This document shows, piece after piece, positions 17,768-27,200 of a DNA stretch of 64,000 nucleotides. A model generated the notes under the pieces. That model did no database searches. It was not told the origin of the DNA and saw only the letters and a list, made by a program, of their open reading frames with translations. The stretch spans positions 1-64,000 of the forward strand of contig MWDD01000006.1 of NCBI GenBank assembly GCA_002070375.1, given 5' to 3'. Within the stretch, counting starts at the first letter, position 1; every line of letters starts with the position of its first letter. A program made the position numbers and the translations under genes. The stretch is from a bacterium ADurb.Bin157 (lineage in GTDB: Bacteria > Muiribacteriota > Ozemobacteria > Ozemobacterales > Ozemobacteraceae).

Positions 17768-18817
17768 TTATTCTTCATCATATTCATACGTAACCAATTT
17801 ATCTTTGGTTTTGTTATGTTTGCTGCTTGTCATAGGATACAGCGAACGAATGGTTCCGTTGAGTGTATACATCTGCCAAGTAAATGATTCGCCGTTAACG
17901 TCAGCGTGAAAACTGAAAGCACCGGGAACCTTACCGTTGTTCATGCTTCTTGCTGTTTCAATTGCGATATGACCTAAGGCAATGAGAGCTTGAGCAGAAT
18001 TTATTGTTGTAAAACCGCCTTTAGGTTTTTTGCAAGTGGGGAGAGGGCCTTTTCCATCGGGATCCCAGGTAAAGCTGCCTGTGTAGATATTAGGATTGCC
18101 GATTCCTGCAACAGCGTTAATTACTTCTGCGTGGCCACGACGTTCATCATCATAAAATCTGTACCACCAATGGTAGCCGCTTACTTTGCTGCCTTTGATT
18201 TCACCGGCAATTACGTGTTCAAAACCTGCACCGGAACCAAACCAATTCTTTTTAAGTTGTTGGACGTCAGTATTGGTAACCGAAAGCGCGTGCTGAATAC
18301 AGGGATCATTTTTGATTGATGCAAAATATTCATCAATTGCGTTGCCATTTGTTTTTAATTCGTCAGTATTTACTTTCGGATTAAATTTATTGCAAAGATC
18401 GATTGTTGCTTTGTAGCTTTTAGGCAAAGTTGCGGTAATATCCTGAAAAAGTTTATCAGTATTATTTTTTTCATTTTTGATAACTTTAACGGCATCTTTA
18501 TCTAACTTAGAAATCGGGTTAACGAGTGAAGTAATTTTTTTACTCATCGCAGTAACATCAGCCGCTCTGTCATATGCTGAATAATAAATGGTAGAGTTGC
18601 TGTTTGCAGCAGATTCGGCTCTGGCAACAACTTTATCAAAATCTTCTTCGGTTTCTATTAAACCGGCCTGAATACTGTTCTTTAAAGTGGTTTGAAGTTT
18701 AAGGTCTGTAATTTGACCCAACTTATCGCTGAATTGTGAAAGATCAGCAGCCGAAACGTTGTTTAAAAACGATGAAACAAAAACGGACACAAGAAAAACG
18801 AGAGAAAGCTTGCGCAT
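17768..18817 (-). CDS. Secreted XendoU/EndoU-like endoribonuclease
   Basis: 349 residues with a signal peptide ending near NVSA. Residues about 185-335 match the XendoU (eukaryotic EndoU) catalytic domain: GFEHVIAGEIKGSKVSGYHW, then WYRFYDDERRG, then SFTW. In the characterised enzymes two His and one Lys form the active site; here His201 and His216 have nearly the family spacing, with a cluster of lysines at 263-266. The family cleaves RNA at uridines; bacterial members are known, often as toxins or secreted nucleases. The N-terminal 180 residues are unique. AAGGAG precedes the ATG. No immunity-like neighbour is obvious. RNase activity is inferred from homology. Confidence 0.72.
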   Translation of the reverse strand: MRKLSLVFLVSVFVSSFLNNVSAADLSQFSDKLGQITDLKLQTTLKNSIQAGLIETEEDFDKVVARAESAANSNSTIYYSAYDRAADVTAMSKKITSLVNPISKLDKDAVKVIKNEKNNTDKLFQDITATLPKSYKATIDLCNKFNPKVNTDELKTNGNAIDEYFASIKNDPCIQHALSVTNTDVQQLKKNWFGSGAGFEHVIAGEIKGSKVSGYHWWYRFYDDERRGHAEVINAVAGIGNPNIYTGSFTWDPDGKGPLPTCKKPKGGFTTINSAQALIALGHIAIETARSMNNGKVPGAFSFHADVNGESFTWQMYTLNGTIRSLYPMTSSKHNKTKDKLVTYEYDEE

Positions 18818-18993
18818 TAGGACGCTCCTTACTGGTTACTATATACTTATACTGAGCAATACATTCACAAAAAAAACACATTCTGAAAACCATTATACTG
18901 TTTATGAATACTTCGGTGTGTTTCTAGTGCGATATTTTTATAATAACATATAATTTCAGTTCGCGCAATACCTCGTACAAAATTTTTGTCTGC

Positions 18994-20220
18994 TTAATCT
19001 GCCCCTATTAAACTGTTTAAATTTATAGGATCAGCCGCGCCGGAAGCGGATGAAGCACCGTCAAACATTTTACGCCATACATTTCTCTCAAGCTTTTCTT
19101 CTTCACTTATTTTTTCTGATAATAACTTTTCTTCATTTAAGACCTCATCTTTAAAACCTTCAATTCCACCGTCCAAAATATAAACATTTTTGAATTTGGC
19201 ATTATCGAGAAGTTTGTGTGCTTCACTTGTTTCTTCAGTTGAACCCAATAAAATTATTCTTTCAAACTTTCTAAATCTGTCTAAAGAAAGGGCAATCGCG
19301 TCAATAGGGTAATTATAAGAACCGTTTACATGCCATTCATCATATTTTTCCCTTGCCCTGAGGTCTACCAATATTATTTTTTTTAGTCCCTCTACTTTTT
19401 CGCGTGCATAAGTTACAGGAGAAATGTTTAAGGTTCTGCTTAAATGATCACTTGATTCTGAGTTGTTTGAAGTAATAATACCGCCCTCATAGGCAGAAAC
19501 ATCAGTGCGTTCTTTCAACACAATACCGGAGTTTTTTTCGTTATTGAACTCTTCTGAAGGAATTATCAAAGAACCGGATATTATTACGACGAACATTGTA
19601 AATATCCATAAACCCTTACCATTTTTTGCAACTTCATTATAATCACAATCTTCGTCAATAAACTCTGCTATCCATAATAAAGCAATTCCCAAAATGCAAA
19701 AAACCGCAACAGATTTAAACCAAGAAACCTTCATGTATTCGCATATAAAACTTACACCCGCATCCCCCAACTCAAAAAGAAGTTTATAGTAATAAAATGC
19801 CTCATTAAAGGTAATAATACCTATTACAACAAAAACCATAAACACCAAGGCGTCTAATCGCCCGGTAGCCAAGCCGGCGACAGAAGAAGAAGCAGTCCAA
19901 CCACTCATTACAAGACCAATCCCAAATAATAATCCGCCAATACATTGAGCATAAACAACAGTTAGTGGTGAGTCGATAAAATCAGGAGCAATGATACCCG
20001 ACTTGAGCAAAAGCCCCAAACCGAGCGATGCTGTTAAAAGTGCAGTTAGGCTTGTTTTCAAAAGCGACATGTCACTGAAATGAAATACCCCTGCCATTTT
20101 TTTTGAACTTGTGAGTCCGGCTTGTTCGAAACACCAGCCAAACACAAACCCAATGATTATTGCATTAATCAGTGCTGCAGGGCTCCCTAAAGCATCAACT
20201 CCAAAAAAAGTATTAATCAT
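18994..20220 (-). CDS. YeeE/YedE-like membrane protein fused to a rhodanese-like domain, cysteines missing
   Basis: 408 residues from the ATG at 20220, chosen for a GGGAGA site. The N-terminal half has several membrane helices with the YeeE/YedE features GFVFGWCFEQAGLTSSKK and ATGRLDALVF. Residues about 265-365 form a rhodanese-like domain (ILVDLRAREKYDEWH, then VYILDGGIEGF). YeeE/YedE proteins import thiosulfate or sulfur species through conserved cysteines. Here the usual GYCPGTS motif reads GWTASSS, and the rhodanese active-site Cys loop reads ILLGSTEE, so both sulfur-carrying cysteines are gone. It overlaps the upstream YeeE gene by eight bases. Sulfur transport is doubtful. Confidence 0.72.
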   Translation of the reverse strand: MINTFFGVDALGSPAALINAIIIGFVFGWCFEQAGLTSSKKMAGVFHFSDMSLLKTSLTALLTASLGLGLLLKSGIIAPDFIDSPLTVVYAQCIGGLLFGIGLVMSGWTASSSVAGLATGRLDALVFMVFVVIGIITFNEAFYYYKLLFELGDAGVSFICEYMKVSWFKSVAVFCILGIALLWIAEFIDEDCDYNEVAKNGKGLWIFTMFVVIISGSLIIPSEEFNNEKNSGIVLKERTDVSAYEGGIITSNNSESSDHLSRTLNISPVTYAREKVEGLKKIILVDLRAREKYDEWHVNGSYNYPIDAIALSLDRFRKFERIILLGSTEETSEAHKLLDNAKFKNVYILDGGIEGFKDEVLNEEKLLSEKISEEEKLERNVWRKMFDGASSASGAADPINLNSLIGAD

Positions 20221-20722
20221 TCCACTGTCTCCCAAATAAGAATGCAACCACATAGCCGCTGATTAGAGCTGATATCACAAAAACAAGCCCACCGGTGCTA
20301 AGAAGTGTTATGCCCGTAAAAGCGTTGTCAAAAATTCCACCGCGTCCTAACTGGGAGGCAAACCCGACTATTAAACCGCCCATCGCAGTCAAAAATACTC
20401 GTGCGAATAACGAAAAATCATTTCCGCGCTCAACTTTTACAGAAACTCTTTTGTTCGAGAGAGCTGATATAAAACTGCCTATAAATATTCCGAATACCAA
20501 AGCAAAAGAGTAGTCGAATTGTATCACAGGCTTAATAGTTTTAAAAAACTCGCTTGCAGCTAATCGATCAGGAGCAAAAACCGAATAAATATATCCCGCA
20601 AAACCTGCTATACCTTCATTAACATTAAAACCGATTCCCATTATTGATATAAAAGCAATAATGGCCATACCGATCAACACACCGGATATATAAGGATTCA
20701 AATAAGAATTATCCCGTTCCAT
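20213..20722 (-). CDS. YeeE/YedE-like membrane protein, signature cysteine missing
   Basis: 169 residues, about five membrane segments. The C-terminal part matches the family closely (GGLIVGFASQL, then LLSTGGLVFVISALISGYVV, then GRQW). Where the family has RGCTSGQALTG, this protein has RGGIFDNAFTG, so the signature cysteine is Gly. The ATG at 20722 follows AGGAG by six bases; a TTG two codons earlier is too close to that site. It forms a pair with the overlapping YeeE-rhodanese gene, a common two-gene arrangement. Confidence 0.72.
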   Translation of the reverse strand: MERDNSYLNPYISGVLIGMAIIAFISIMGIGFNVNEGIAGFAGYIYSVFAPDRLAASEFFKTIKPVIQFDYSFALVFGIFIGSFISALSNKRVSVKVERGNDFSLFARVFLTAMGGLIVGFASQLGRGGIFDNAFTGITLLSTGGLVFVISALISGYVVAFLFGRQWND

Positions 20723-20771
20723 AATCAACTCCTGACATTTAATACTAATAAGATATAAAAATTCAGCTAAA

Positions 20772-20812
20772 AATCAAATCGCTCTTTCTGAATATGAAAG
20801 AGCGATTTGATT
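20772..20812 (-). terminator. Strong hairpin terminator after the LysM gene
   Basis: A perfect 17-base inverted repeat around the seven-base loop TGAATAT, lying ten bases past the LysM gene stop and before the YeeE gene start. A-T pairs at the stem base give the T-rich exit on the minus strand. Confidence 0.8.
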
Positions 20813-20821
20813 TTCTTCAGT

Positions 20822-22738
20822 TTAATCCCATCTTGCGTTTATACCAAAGGTTACGCCAAAATCGTGGTAATACCACCAATCTTTTTGCACCGCAATGGGG
20901 AAACCTAAGCTGGCTTGCCATTGGTCGTTAAATAGAACAAACCCAAGCAATAAATCAACATTTGTGCCGTTCTTCCCTTGACCGGCAAGAACATTGTCTG
21001 TTTCATAAGAAGTACTGTTTATTTCACCTACAACCGAGAAATTTCTGTTCACTCGGTAATCAGTTCCAAGTCTAAAGTTCATCTTCAATATGCTGTCTTC
21101 AGAGTTGTTGGCAATGGACATATTCAAATGGTTACTCCATTTTTCATTAGTTCTGCCGGAATAGGCTCCGCCGATCTCCATCCAAGTGCCACGGGTTGCG
21201 TAAGCAGGGCCTATTACACTGCCTGTTTTACTTTTACCGCCCAAATCTGTAAACGTGTTATTATAAAATACATTATGATAATTACCGCCCGAAAACTTTG
21301 TTTCTGCATGCAATACAACAGCATGAGAACCCTCAAGATTTTTCCAGACTTGGTAACCAAATTTCAAACTCGGATCATGTAAACCTGACAAACTTACTTC
21401 TTGACCGCCGCCGGAAAGGTTTACGTCCCAACTTTGGAATGGCACAGTAGCACCAATAAACATTTTTCGGTATGCATATGTCAAATGCAACGGAATATAT
21501 GTTTCAGTTCCTTCAATGACATTCTTTTCACCATCTAAATATTGATATTTGCGGTGCCTCATGTGTACCCCCAAATCCCAGGTGGGTATATAAGGCAATA
21601 ATGCAGACTCTACTTCAAACAAACCGTAATAACCATTTATGTTATTAAAGTAAGGAGTAAAATCAGTAGGTTTTAACTCATCAGGAATCCGATATCTTTC
21701 CTCACGATACAAATTTCTCGTACTTACTGCAACCGGTGCTCCCATAGAAGTTGACGCACCATAAGCCCCATATGTATTGCCGGAATTAGGTGCCACAGAA
21801 GCAGGAGCAGAATAAATCGGAGGCGGCGGCGGTGCCTGATATGATGGCGTAATAGTAGGAATAACAGGCTGCATGTTTTGAGGAGGAGGCGGTGCACTAT
21901 TATAAACAGGTGCGCCATACCCGCTGTATGTAGGAGCAGAATATCCGTATGATGTAGGAGACGGTGGCGGAGCTAATAAAGGCGGCGGATCAAACGAAGG
22001 AGCACTCACTTCGGCAACCGGCTGTGATACCACATCATTATAAACTGCATTTCCGCGATTGACCATTTGACTTGTCGCAGGTTCTTGAACTCCATAAACA
22101 GATGAAGGAGAGAGAGGAGCAGCACTTTGCCAAGATTGCGTTGCAGCGTTCATGTTTTGAGGCATCGGCTGAACAACCGGCGCAGGAGCACTATAACCGG
22201 ATTTCACAAAATTTGGCGCAGTGTATGTTTCTTGACCGTATGTTGGCTGACTGCCCGGAATAACTATGGTTTCGCCCACATTTAGTTTATTTGCATTAAT
22301 ATGAGGGTTAGCAACAGCTATATCTCTCCATTTTTGAGAAGAGCCCAATAATCTTTTGGCTATTTTACCCAGAGTATCCCCTCGTTGAATAGTATAAGAA
22401 CCACCGGGACTATTATAGAACCCTGCATCGGCTGAAACATTTTCATCACCGGATTCCGCTTCATCAGCATTAGCCAAAGTTTGATTTTCGCCATTAAACA
22501 CATCGGCTGTTTTGGGCAGCTCAACGGGAGGTCTGACACCGGCATCACCAACCACTGCCGACACTATTGGCGGCGCTGACAACAACTGTTGCCGAACCGA
22601 ATGCTCGGCAGGACCAACTTCTTCCCAATCTTTAGCTACCTCTGCTCTTGTCAAAGCCGGCAATGAAACTGCCAACCCTAGCGCCAGCACTGCAGCCAGA
22701 ACAGGATCTTTGGCCCGGAAATATTTAAAGCTTCTCAT
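20822..22738 (-). CDS. LysM-domain envelope protein with Pro/Tyr-rich linker and beta-barrel-like C-terminus
   Basis: 638 residues. A signal peptide ends near LTRAEV. One LysM domain (YTIQRGDTLGKIAKRLLG) lies at about residues 114-160 and should bind peptidoglycan. Residues about 165-340 form a disordered linker rich in Pro, Tyr, Ala and Ser. From about 350 the protein alternates short hydrophobic strands and Gly/Asn turns and ends in an aromatic-containing strand, as in outer-membrane barrels. It may link cell wall and outer membrane. Ribosome binding site GGAGGT. Barrel assignment rests on pattern, not on a recognised family. Confidence 0.65.
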   Translation of the reverse strand: MRSFKYFRAKDPVLAAVLALGLAVSLPALTRAEVAKDWEEVGPAEHSVRQQLLSAPPIVSAVVGDAGVRPPVELPKTADVFNGENQTLANADEAESGDENVSADAGFYNSPGGSYTIQRGDTLGKIAKRLLGSSQKWRDIAVANPHINANKLNVGETIVIPGSQPTYGQETYTAPNFVKSGYSAPAPVVQPMPQNMNAATQSWQSAAPLSPSSVYGVQEPATSQMVNRGNAVYNDVVSQPVAEVSAPSFDPPPLLAPPPSPTSYGYSAPTYSGYGAPVYNSAPPPPQNMQPVIPTITPSYQAPPPPPIYSAPASVAPNSGNTYGAYGASTSMGAPVAVSTRNLYREERYRIPDELKPTDFTPYFNNINGYYGLFEVESALLPYIPTWDLGVHMRHRKYQYLDGEKNVIEGTETYIPLHLTYAYRKMFIGATVPFQSWDVNLSGGGQEVSLSGLHDPSLKFGYQVWKNLEGSHAVVLHAETKFSGGNYHNVFYNNTFTDLGGKSKTGSVIGPAYATRGTWMEIGGAYSGRTNEKWSNHLNMSIANNSEDSILKMNFRLGTDYRVNRNFSVVGEINSTSYETDNVLAGQGKNGTNVDLLLGFVLFNDQWQASLGFPIAVQKDWWYYHDFGVTFGINARWD

Positions 22739-22771
22739 CTATGACCTCCAGGTCTACCCAATATAAAATTT

Positions 22772-23797
22772 TCATAATCTCCAGAACTTCTTGAACTGAG
22801 CTTTTAAAAGCTTAGCGTATCCATACCAATCCGCATAAGAGATCAGCTCGTCTTTGCTCACCTTATCGGCAGATATTTCCAATTTATTAAGCAATAAATT
22901 AATATATTGAGCAACAGACCTGCCCATTAGCTGTCCGGGCGTACCTCCCTCTAAAACAGCTAATAATCTGCCATCACATATTCTATTCGCCATTTCCGTA
23001 AACAACTGCAAGGTTTGTAACAAGCCCGTCTCGGTTAAACGCAAATGTGACCCGGGGTCTTCATTCAGCATATTAGTGCCGAACCCTATCAGAAAAAATT
23101 GGGGCATATATTGCCACATTATTTTTTCAATAATTTCTTTTACGCATACGCGATATTCTCTGTCACCATATCCTGAAGGAAAAGGAATATTGATATTGTA
23201 CCCCAGAGCTCCTTTGCCGCCGAGCTCGTCATAATATCCTGTTCCGGTAACCCCAGGATATTCATGTATTGAAACAGTCATCACGTCTTTTCGTCCATAA
23301 AATATTTGTTGCGTGCCGCTGCCGTGCTCCCCATCGAGGTCAATAACGGCAACACGCTGCATTTGGTATTTTTTTGTTAAATAGTGTGCTCCCACAGCAA
23401 TAGGGTTTACCAAACTCCCAAACCCCGAAGTGGAAACACCTGCATGATGCCCCGGCATTGCGGTTAAACAAAAAGCCTTTTCCGCTTCTTTGCTCATTAT
23501 TTTGTCGACGGCATCCAATACTCCGCCGGCTCCAAAACGCGCGATTTCAAAAGATTCTTTGATTAACGGCGTGTTTGGATCTAATTTATCTAAACCGCTG
23601 TAACTTCTTTTATGCAGATCGTTTAAAAATTCTTGGTCATGTATATCACGAAGCCTTTTCATGGGTGCAATGTCGGCTTCCGTCATAAACTTTTCCCATA
23701 AGCCGGCTTTTTGCAAATTCATAATAATGGCATTTAATCGACCGCCTTCGACACCTTCAGTCAACGGATCATGCTCAAGCAATTTCTCGTTAAACAT
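22772..23797 (-). CDS. Histone-deacetylase-like protein with altered metal site
   Basis: 341 residues from an ATG at 23797 with GGCGGAG six bases upstream; a TTG at 23845 would add 16 residues resembling the family's first strand but has no ribosome binding site. The arginase/deacetylase fold is clear: PGHHAG, DLDGEHGSGTQ, GKGALGYNINIPFPSGYGD, and LEGG. In active deacetylases the metal ligands are Asp, His (first His of DVHHG) and Asp (GFDAH), with a catalytic Tyr in EGGY. Here these read Asp, Glu (DGEHG), Asn (GTNML) and Thr (EGGTP). The paired His in PGHHAG remain. The enzyme may bind a different metal, have a new activity, or be non-catalytic. Confidence 0.8.
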   Translation of the reverse strand: MFNEKLLEHDPLTEGVEGGRLNAIIMNLQKAGLWEKFMTEADIAPMKRLRDIHDQEFLNDLHKRSYSGLDKLDPNTPLIKESFEIARFGAGGVLDAVDKIMSKEAEKAFCLTAMPGHHAGVSTSGFGSLVNPIAVGAHYLTKKYQMQRVAVIDLDGEHGSGTQQIFYGRKDVMTVSIHEYPGVTGTGYYDELGGKGALGYNINIPFPSGYGDREYRVCVKEIIEKIMWQYMPQFFLIGFGTNMLNEDPGSHLRLTETGLLQTLQLFTEMANRICDGRLLAVLEGGTPGQLMGRSVAQYINLLLNKLEISADKVSKDELISYADWYGYAKLLKAQFKKFWRL

Positions 23798-23947
23798 GAT
23801 TACTCCGCCCAATTTTGATGTTTTATCTAATGAATCTGTTTCCAAAATTTAATCGCCGCTTTCAATAATTCTTTAATTTTTACAAATAATCTTAATATCA
23901 ACTATCGGCATATTATCGCTTCACCATTCATAAACTTTAACTTTTTT

Positions 23948-24000
23948 TTAATCTAAACTAAAAAATCCGCCATTATGACGGATTTTTTAGTTTAGATTAA
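23948..24000 (-). terminator. Long perfect hairpin, terminator of the glycine-rich protein gene
   Basis: A perfect 22-base inverted repeat around the loop CCATTATGA, eight bases after the stop of the gene at 24008-24955, with a T run on the minus-strand exit side. It separates that gene from the deacetylase-like gene. Confidence 0.8.
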
Positions 24001-24007
24001 AATTTTC

Positions 24008-24955
24008 TTATTTATTGGAAGTTTCTGCTGTTGCAGCTATATAAGCATCATAACTTTCGCGATATTCGGCAAAAAGCTTTTTTCTCTCTTCAGTGGTGCT
24101 GTCAGCTGATGTAACTGCTCTGGTATAAGCAATGTAAGCTTGCTCATAGGCCGTCTTCAACTTGACAATATCTTTTGGCTTTTTTTCTGTATATATATTT
24201 TTTTCATTTTGATTGACGGGCGAAACATTAACACTTGTTTTTTCAGTATATTTTTCATTGTAAATTTCGTCGTTAGCAGCGGTTTCTTCATATGTAGCGG
24301 CGTATGCGTCATATCCTTTTTTCAAGGCTTTTCTACCTATCCAGCGACCTATGCCGCGGCCAATTGCGGTGCCAAGCTTGCTGCCCAAATAACCTGCGGA
24401 AAAAGTACCGAGTAAGGGAATAGCTAACGGCGATGCCCCCGCAAGCAAAGCAATGCCGGCAGCCGCACCAAGGCTTCCTCCGATTAGATCGCCAATAACA
24501 GCGCCAACTGATTCTGCGCTTAATGAAGCTTTATTAATCTCACCTATAGTATCGACAACCGTGCCAACGGTCACTTCTTCACCTGTCTCTAATTTTCGCT
24601 TTGCAATACGTTCTCCGACAGCCTTTGCAAATGTTTTAACCACTATATCACCGATTCGATAACCAAACATGGCTCCCATGCCTGCCGCAACCGGCCCGCC
24701 AAAAGTTGCTCCAATTACATAACCGACAGCGGCGCCCACTAAGCCGCCCGCTTTTCCGGCAACAAAACCGCTCGCTTTGCCAACTGCCTTGGTTATCCAC
24801 CACTCTCGCTGCTGAAGCTGCTCTGATTTTTCTTGAGCTTTCTCTCTTATTTTGTCTAATATCGATGCTTCTGCAACATCAATAAATGGTGCAAACAGTA
24901 AGCATAATACTAACAGCAAACTTATATTTATATTACGTCTTTGTATATAATTCAT
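24008..24955 (-). CDS. Exported glycine-zipper protein, unknown function
   Basis: 315 residues. A signal sequence or anchor lies at about residues 10-30. Two long Gly/Ala-rich hydrophobic stretches follow, about 58-115 and 145-205, with small residues every three or four positions (for example GGLVGAAVGYVIGATFGG), like glycine-zipper membrane segments of pore-forming or envelope proteins. The C-terminal third is charged and rich in Tyr, Thr and Glu. I do not recognise the family. CGGAG precedes the ATG and terminators flank it on both sides, so it appears to be monocistronic. Confidence 0.6.
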   Translation of the reverse strand: MNYIQRRNINISLLLVLCLLFAPFIDVAEASILDKIREKAQEKSEQLQQREWWITKAVGKASGFVAGKAGGLVGAAVGYVIGATFGGPVAAGMGAMFGYRIGDIVVKTFAKAVGERIAKRKLETGEEVTVGTVVDTIGEINKASLSAESVGAVIGDLIGGSLGAAAGIALLAGASPLAIPLLGTFSAGYLGSKLGTAIGRGIGRWIGRKALKKGYDAYAATYEETAANDEIYNEKYTEKTSVNVSPVNQNEKNIYTEKKPKDIVKLKTAYEQAYIAYTRAVTSADSTTEERKKLFAEYRESYDAYIAATAETSNK

Positions 24956-24997
24956 TAAAACTCCGATTTTTCATATTCATCTTTTCATTGTACATAA

Positions 24998-25032
24998 AAA
25001 AATCATTGTACGCAACGCATACAATGATTTTT
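24998..25032 (-). terminator. Terminator of the peptide-transport operon
   Basis: A perfect 13-base inverted repeat around the loop CGCAACGCA with A/T runs at the stem base, 14 bases beyond the oppF stop. Confidence 0.75.
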
Positions 25033-25045
25033 CTGAATGAATTAA

Positions 25046-26149
25046 TTATTGACTCTTAGATTCAACGCGATCAAACAATGGGCAAGCTACTAAATGCCCC
25101 TCAGAAACCTCACGCATCGGCGGTCGCGACAAAGCACATTCAGGGGCAGCAATAGGACATCTGGTCCTAAAACCGCATCCGGAAGGTTTTGCTAAGGGTG
25201 TCGGTACATCACCCTCAAGCATTATGCGCTTTTCTTTCTTCACATTCGGGTCAGGATGCGGGATAGCTGAAAGCAAAGCTTTTGTATACGGGTGACAAGG
25301 TTTTGTAAACAACTCTTCGGTTTTTGCAATCTCAACGATGTTTCCAAGATACATTACCGCAATTCTGTCTGAAATATGTTCAACGACAGCAAGATCATGA
25401 GCTATAAATATATAGGTCAGCCCGAACTCATCTTGCAGATCTTGCATAAGGTTTATAACTTGAGCCTGGATAGACACGTCTAATGCTGATACAGGTTCAT
25501 CGGCAATAACCAGCCGAGGGTTTGTGGCCAATGCTCTTGCTATGCCGATTCTTTGACGCTGACCTCCTGAAAATTCGTGAGGATATCTGGTTGCTTGCTC
25601 AGCGGATAAGCCCACTTTTTCCATTAGCCAAGAGACTTTTTCAAACTTTTCAGTTCTTGTTAATTCGGGCGAATGTATATTCAATGGTTCCATAATAATG
25701 TCATTGACAGTCATTCTTGGATTCAAAGAAGCATATGGATCTTGAAATATCATTTGAATTTCTGAGCGAAATGGTCTCATTTGCTCATTATTAAGTTGAG
25801 CAATGTCAACAGAAAGGTTTGTAGGGACAGAAAATGAAGGTACTTTTACTGAGCTTTCTCCATTTTTTACTGCGACAACAGGGATTTCCCCTGTTAGCTT
25901 GGAATGAAACAGTATTTGTCCCCCCGTTGCAGGGTTTAAGTTAATAATGGTTTTTCCGGTGGTTGACTTACCGCAGCCTGATTCACCGACCAACCCGAGA
26001 GTTTCACCTTCTTTTAACTCAAAGCTGATACCATCTACTGCTTTTACATCAGCGACTTTTCTTTTAAGAACACCGCCATAAACCGGAAAATAAACTTTTA
26101 AATCTTTAATTTCAAGAAGGGTGTTGCATTTTCTTTCTTTTTTACTCAT
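25046..26149 (-). CDS. oppF: Peptide ABC transporter ATPase, OppF/DppF type
   Basis: 367 residues. Walker A is GESGCGKST at about 54-62, the signature is [10 protein letters not shown] and Walker B is [12 protein letters not shown]. The C-terminal oligopeptide domain holds cysteines in GCGFRTRCP and the CPLF end. An insertion of about 45 residues between Walker A and the Q-loop (around residues 78-122) is absent from usual OppF. With OppD it powers peptide import. Its start overlaps the oppD stop in an ATGA. It is the last gene of the operon, followed by a terminator. Confidence 0.9.
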   Translation of the reverse strand: MSKKERKCNTLLEIKDLKVYFPVYGGVLKRKVADVKAVDGISFELKEGETLGLVGESGCGKSTTGKTIINLNPATGGQILFHSKLTGEIPVVAVKNGESSVKVPSFSVPTNLSVDIAQLNNEQMRPFRSEIQMIFQDPYASLNPRMTVNDIIMEPLNIHSPELTRTEKFEKVSWLMEKVGLSAEQATRYPHEFSGGQRQRIGIARALATNPRLVIADEPVSALDVSIQAQVINLMQDLQDEFGLTYIFIAHDLAVVEHISDRIAVMYLGNIVEIAKTEELFTKPCHPYTKALLSAIPHPDPNVKKEKRIMLEGDVPTPLAKPSGCGFRTRCPIAAPECALSRPPMREVSEGHLVACPLFDRVESKSQ

Positions 26150-27189
26150 GCTTTTTCCTCCGCTACGCTTTTCTTATCAACCTGCGAAGACTTATTCTTA
26201 GTCATGCCCCTGGCAAGATGACAACGCACAAAATGGCCGGGAGTAACCTCAACCATGCCCGGCGAAACAGTGTCGCATTCTGCTATTTTTTGAGTACATC
26301 GCGTGCAGAAGCTACAGCCCTTTGGCAAGGCGAAAAGCGACGGGACCATTCCCTCTATTGTGCTTAAGCGCTTCACACGCTGTCCCGGCTTTGGCAGAGA
26401 AGCCAACAACCCTTGAGTATATGGATGCAGAGGATTGTTAAATATGGTCTTTACATCGGCGATTTCTTGTATTTTTCCGCAATACATAACAACCACACGA
26501 TGACATGTTTCGGCAATTACGGCCATATCGTGGGTAATAAGCAAAATTGCGGCATTTGCCGTCTTTTTCTTCACTTCAAGCATTAGTTCAAGTATTTGCG
26601 CCTGAATTGTTACATCCAGCGCTGTTGTGGGTTCGTCAGCAATAAGCAGCGAAGGATTACAAGCAAGCGCCATGGCTATCATAACGCGTTGCCTCATTCC
26701 CCCGGAAAACTGATGCGGATAGTCTTCTAAGCGCTCTTTCGGAGAAGGGATACCAACCAGATCAAGCATGTTGATTGCAGCTTCACGAGCCTGCTTTTTT
26801 GACATATTTTGATGGTGAATCAAAGATTCGGCAACCTGGTCACCAACTGTAAAAACAGGATTCAAGCTGGTCATGGGTTCTTGAAAAATCATAGAAATTT
26901 TGTTGCCGCGAACTTTTCGAATCGCGTCATAGTCTTTCTTTCTGTATGCTTCAAGTAGATCCTGACCCTCAAATTTAATTTCTCCTTCAACTATTTCACC
27001 CGGAGGATTCGGAATAAGCTGCATAATCGAAAGAGAAGTTACAGATTTTCCTGAACCGGATTCTCCGACTATGCCGAGCACTTCATTTGTGTATATGTTG
27101 AAATCAACACCGTCAACGGCTTTTGCAATACCGGCTTCGGTTTTGAAGTAGGTGCGTAAGTTTCTTACGCTTAATAATTCTTTTGTCAT
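26146..27189 (-). CDS. oppD: Peptide ABC transporter ATPase, OppD/DppD type
   Basis: 347 residues. Walker [10 protein letters not shown] lies at about residues 40-48, [15 protein letters not shown] is the signature region and [11 protein letters not shown] is Walker B. The C-terminal domain has Cys-rich [10 protein letters not shown], typical of OppD. It forms the ATPase pair with OppF. The start lies 11 bases after the permease stop with a GGAG site. Confidence 0.92.
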   Translation of the reverse strand: MTKELLSVRNLRTYFKTEAGIAKAVDGVDFNIYTNEVLGIVGESGSGKSVTSLSIMQLIPNPPGEIVEGEIKFEGQDLLEAYRKKDYDAIRKVRGNKISMIFQEPMTSLNPVFTVGDQVAESLIHHQNMSKKQAREAAINMLDLVGIPSPKERLEDYPHQFSGGMRQRVMIAMALACNPSLLIADEPTTALDVTIQAQILELMLEVKKKTANAAILLITHDMAVIAETCHRVVVMYCGKIQEIADVKTIFNNPLHPYTQGLLASLPKPGQRVKRLSTIEGMVPSLFALPKGCSFCTRCTQKIAECDTVSPGMVEVTPGHFVRCHLARGMTKNKSSQVDKKSVAEEKA

Positions 27190-27200
27190 AGCGTCGCTCC

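Noticed and set aside
18818-18993. Gap before the YeeE-rhodanese stop as a place for a small RNA or tRNA
   Set aside because: No cloverleaf, no strong hairpin and no conserved structure visible; only a lone -10-like TATAAT for the endoribonuclease gene.
23948-24000. Perfect 22-bp inverted repeat, possibly a transposon end or MITE
   Set aside because: Single copy in the window, no target duplication or transposase, and its place just after a stop codon fits a terminator.
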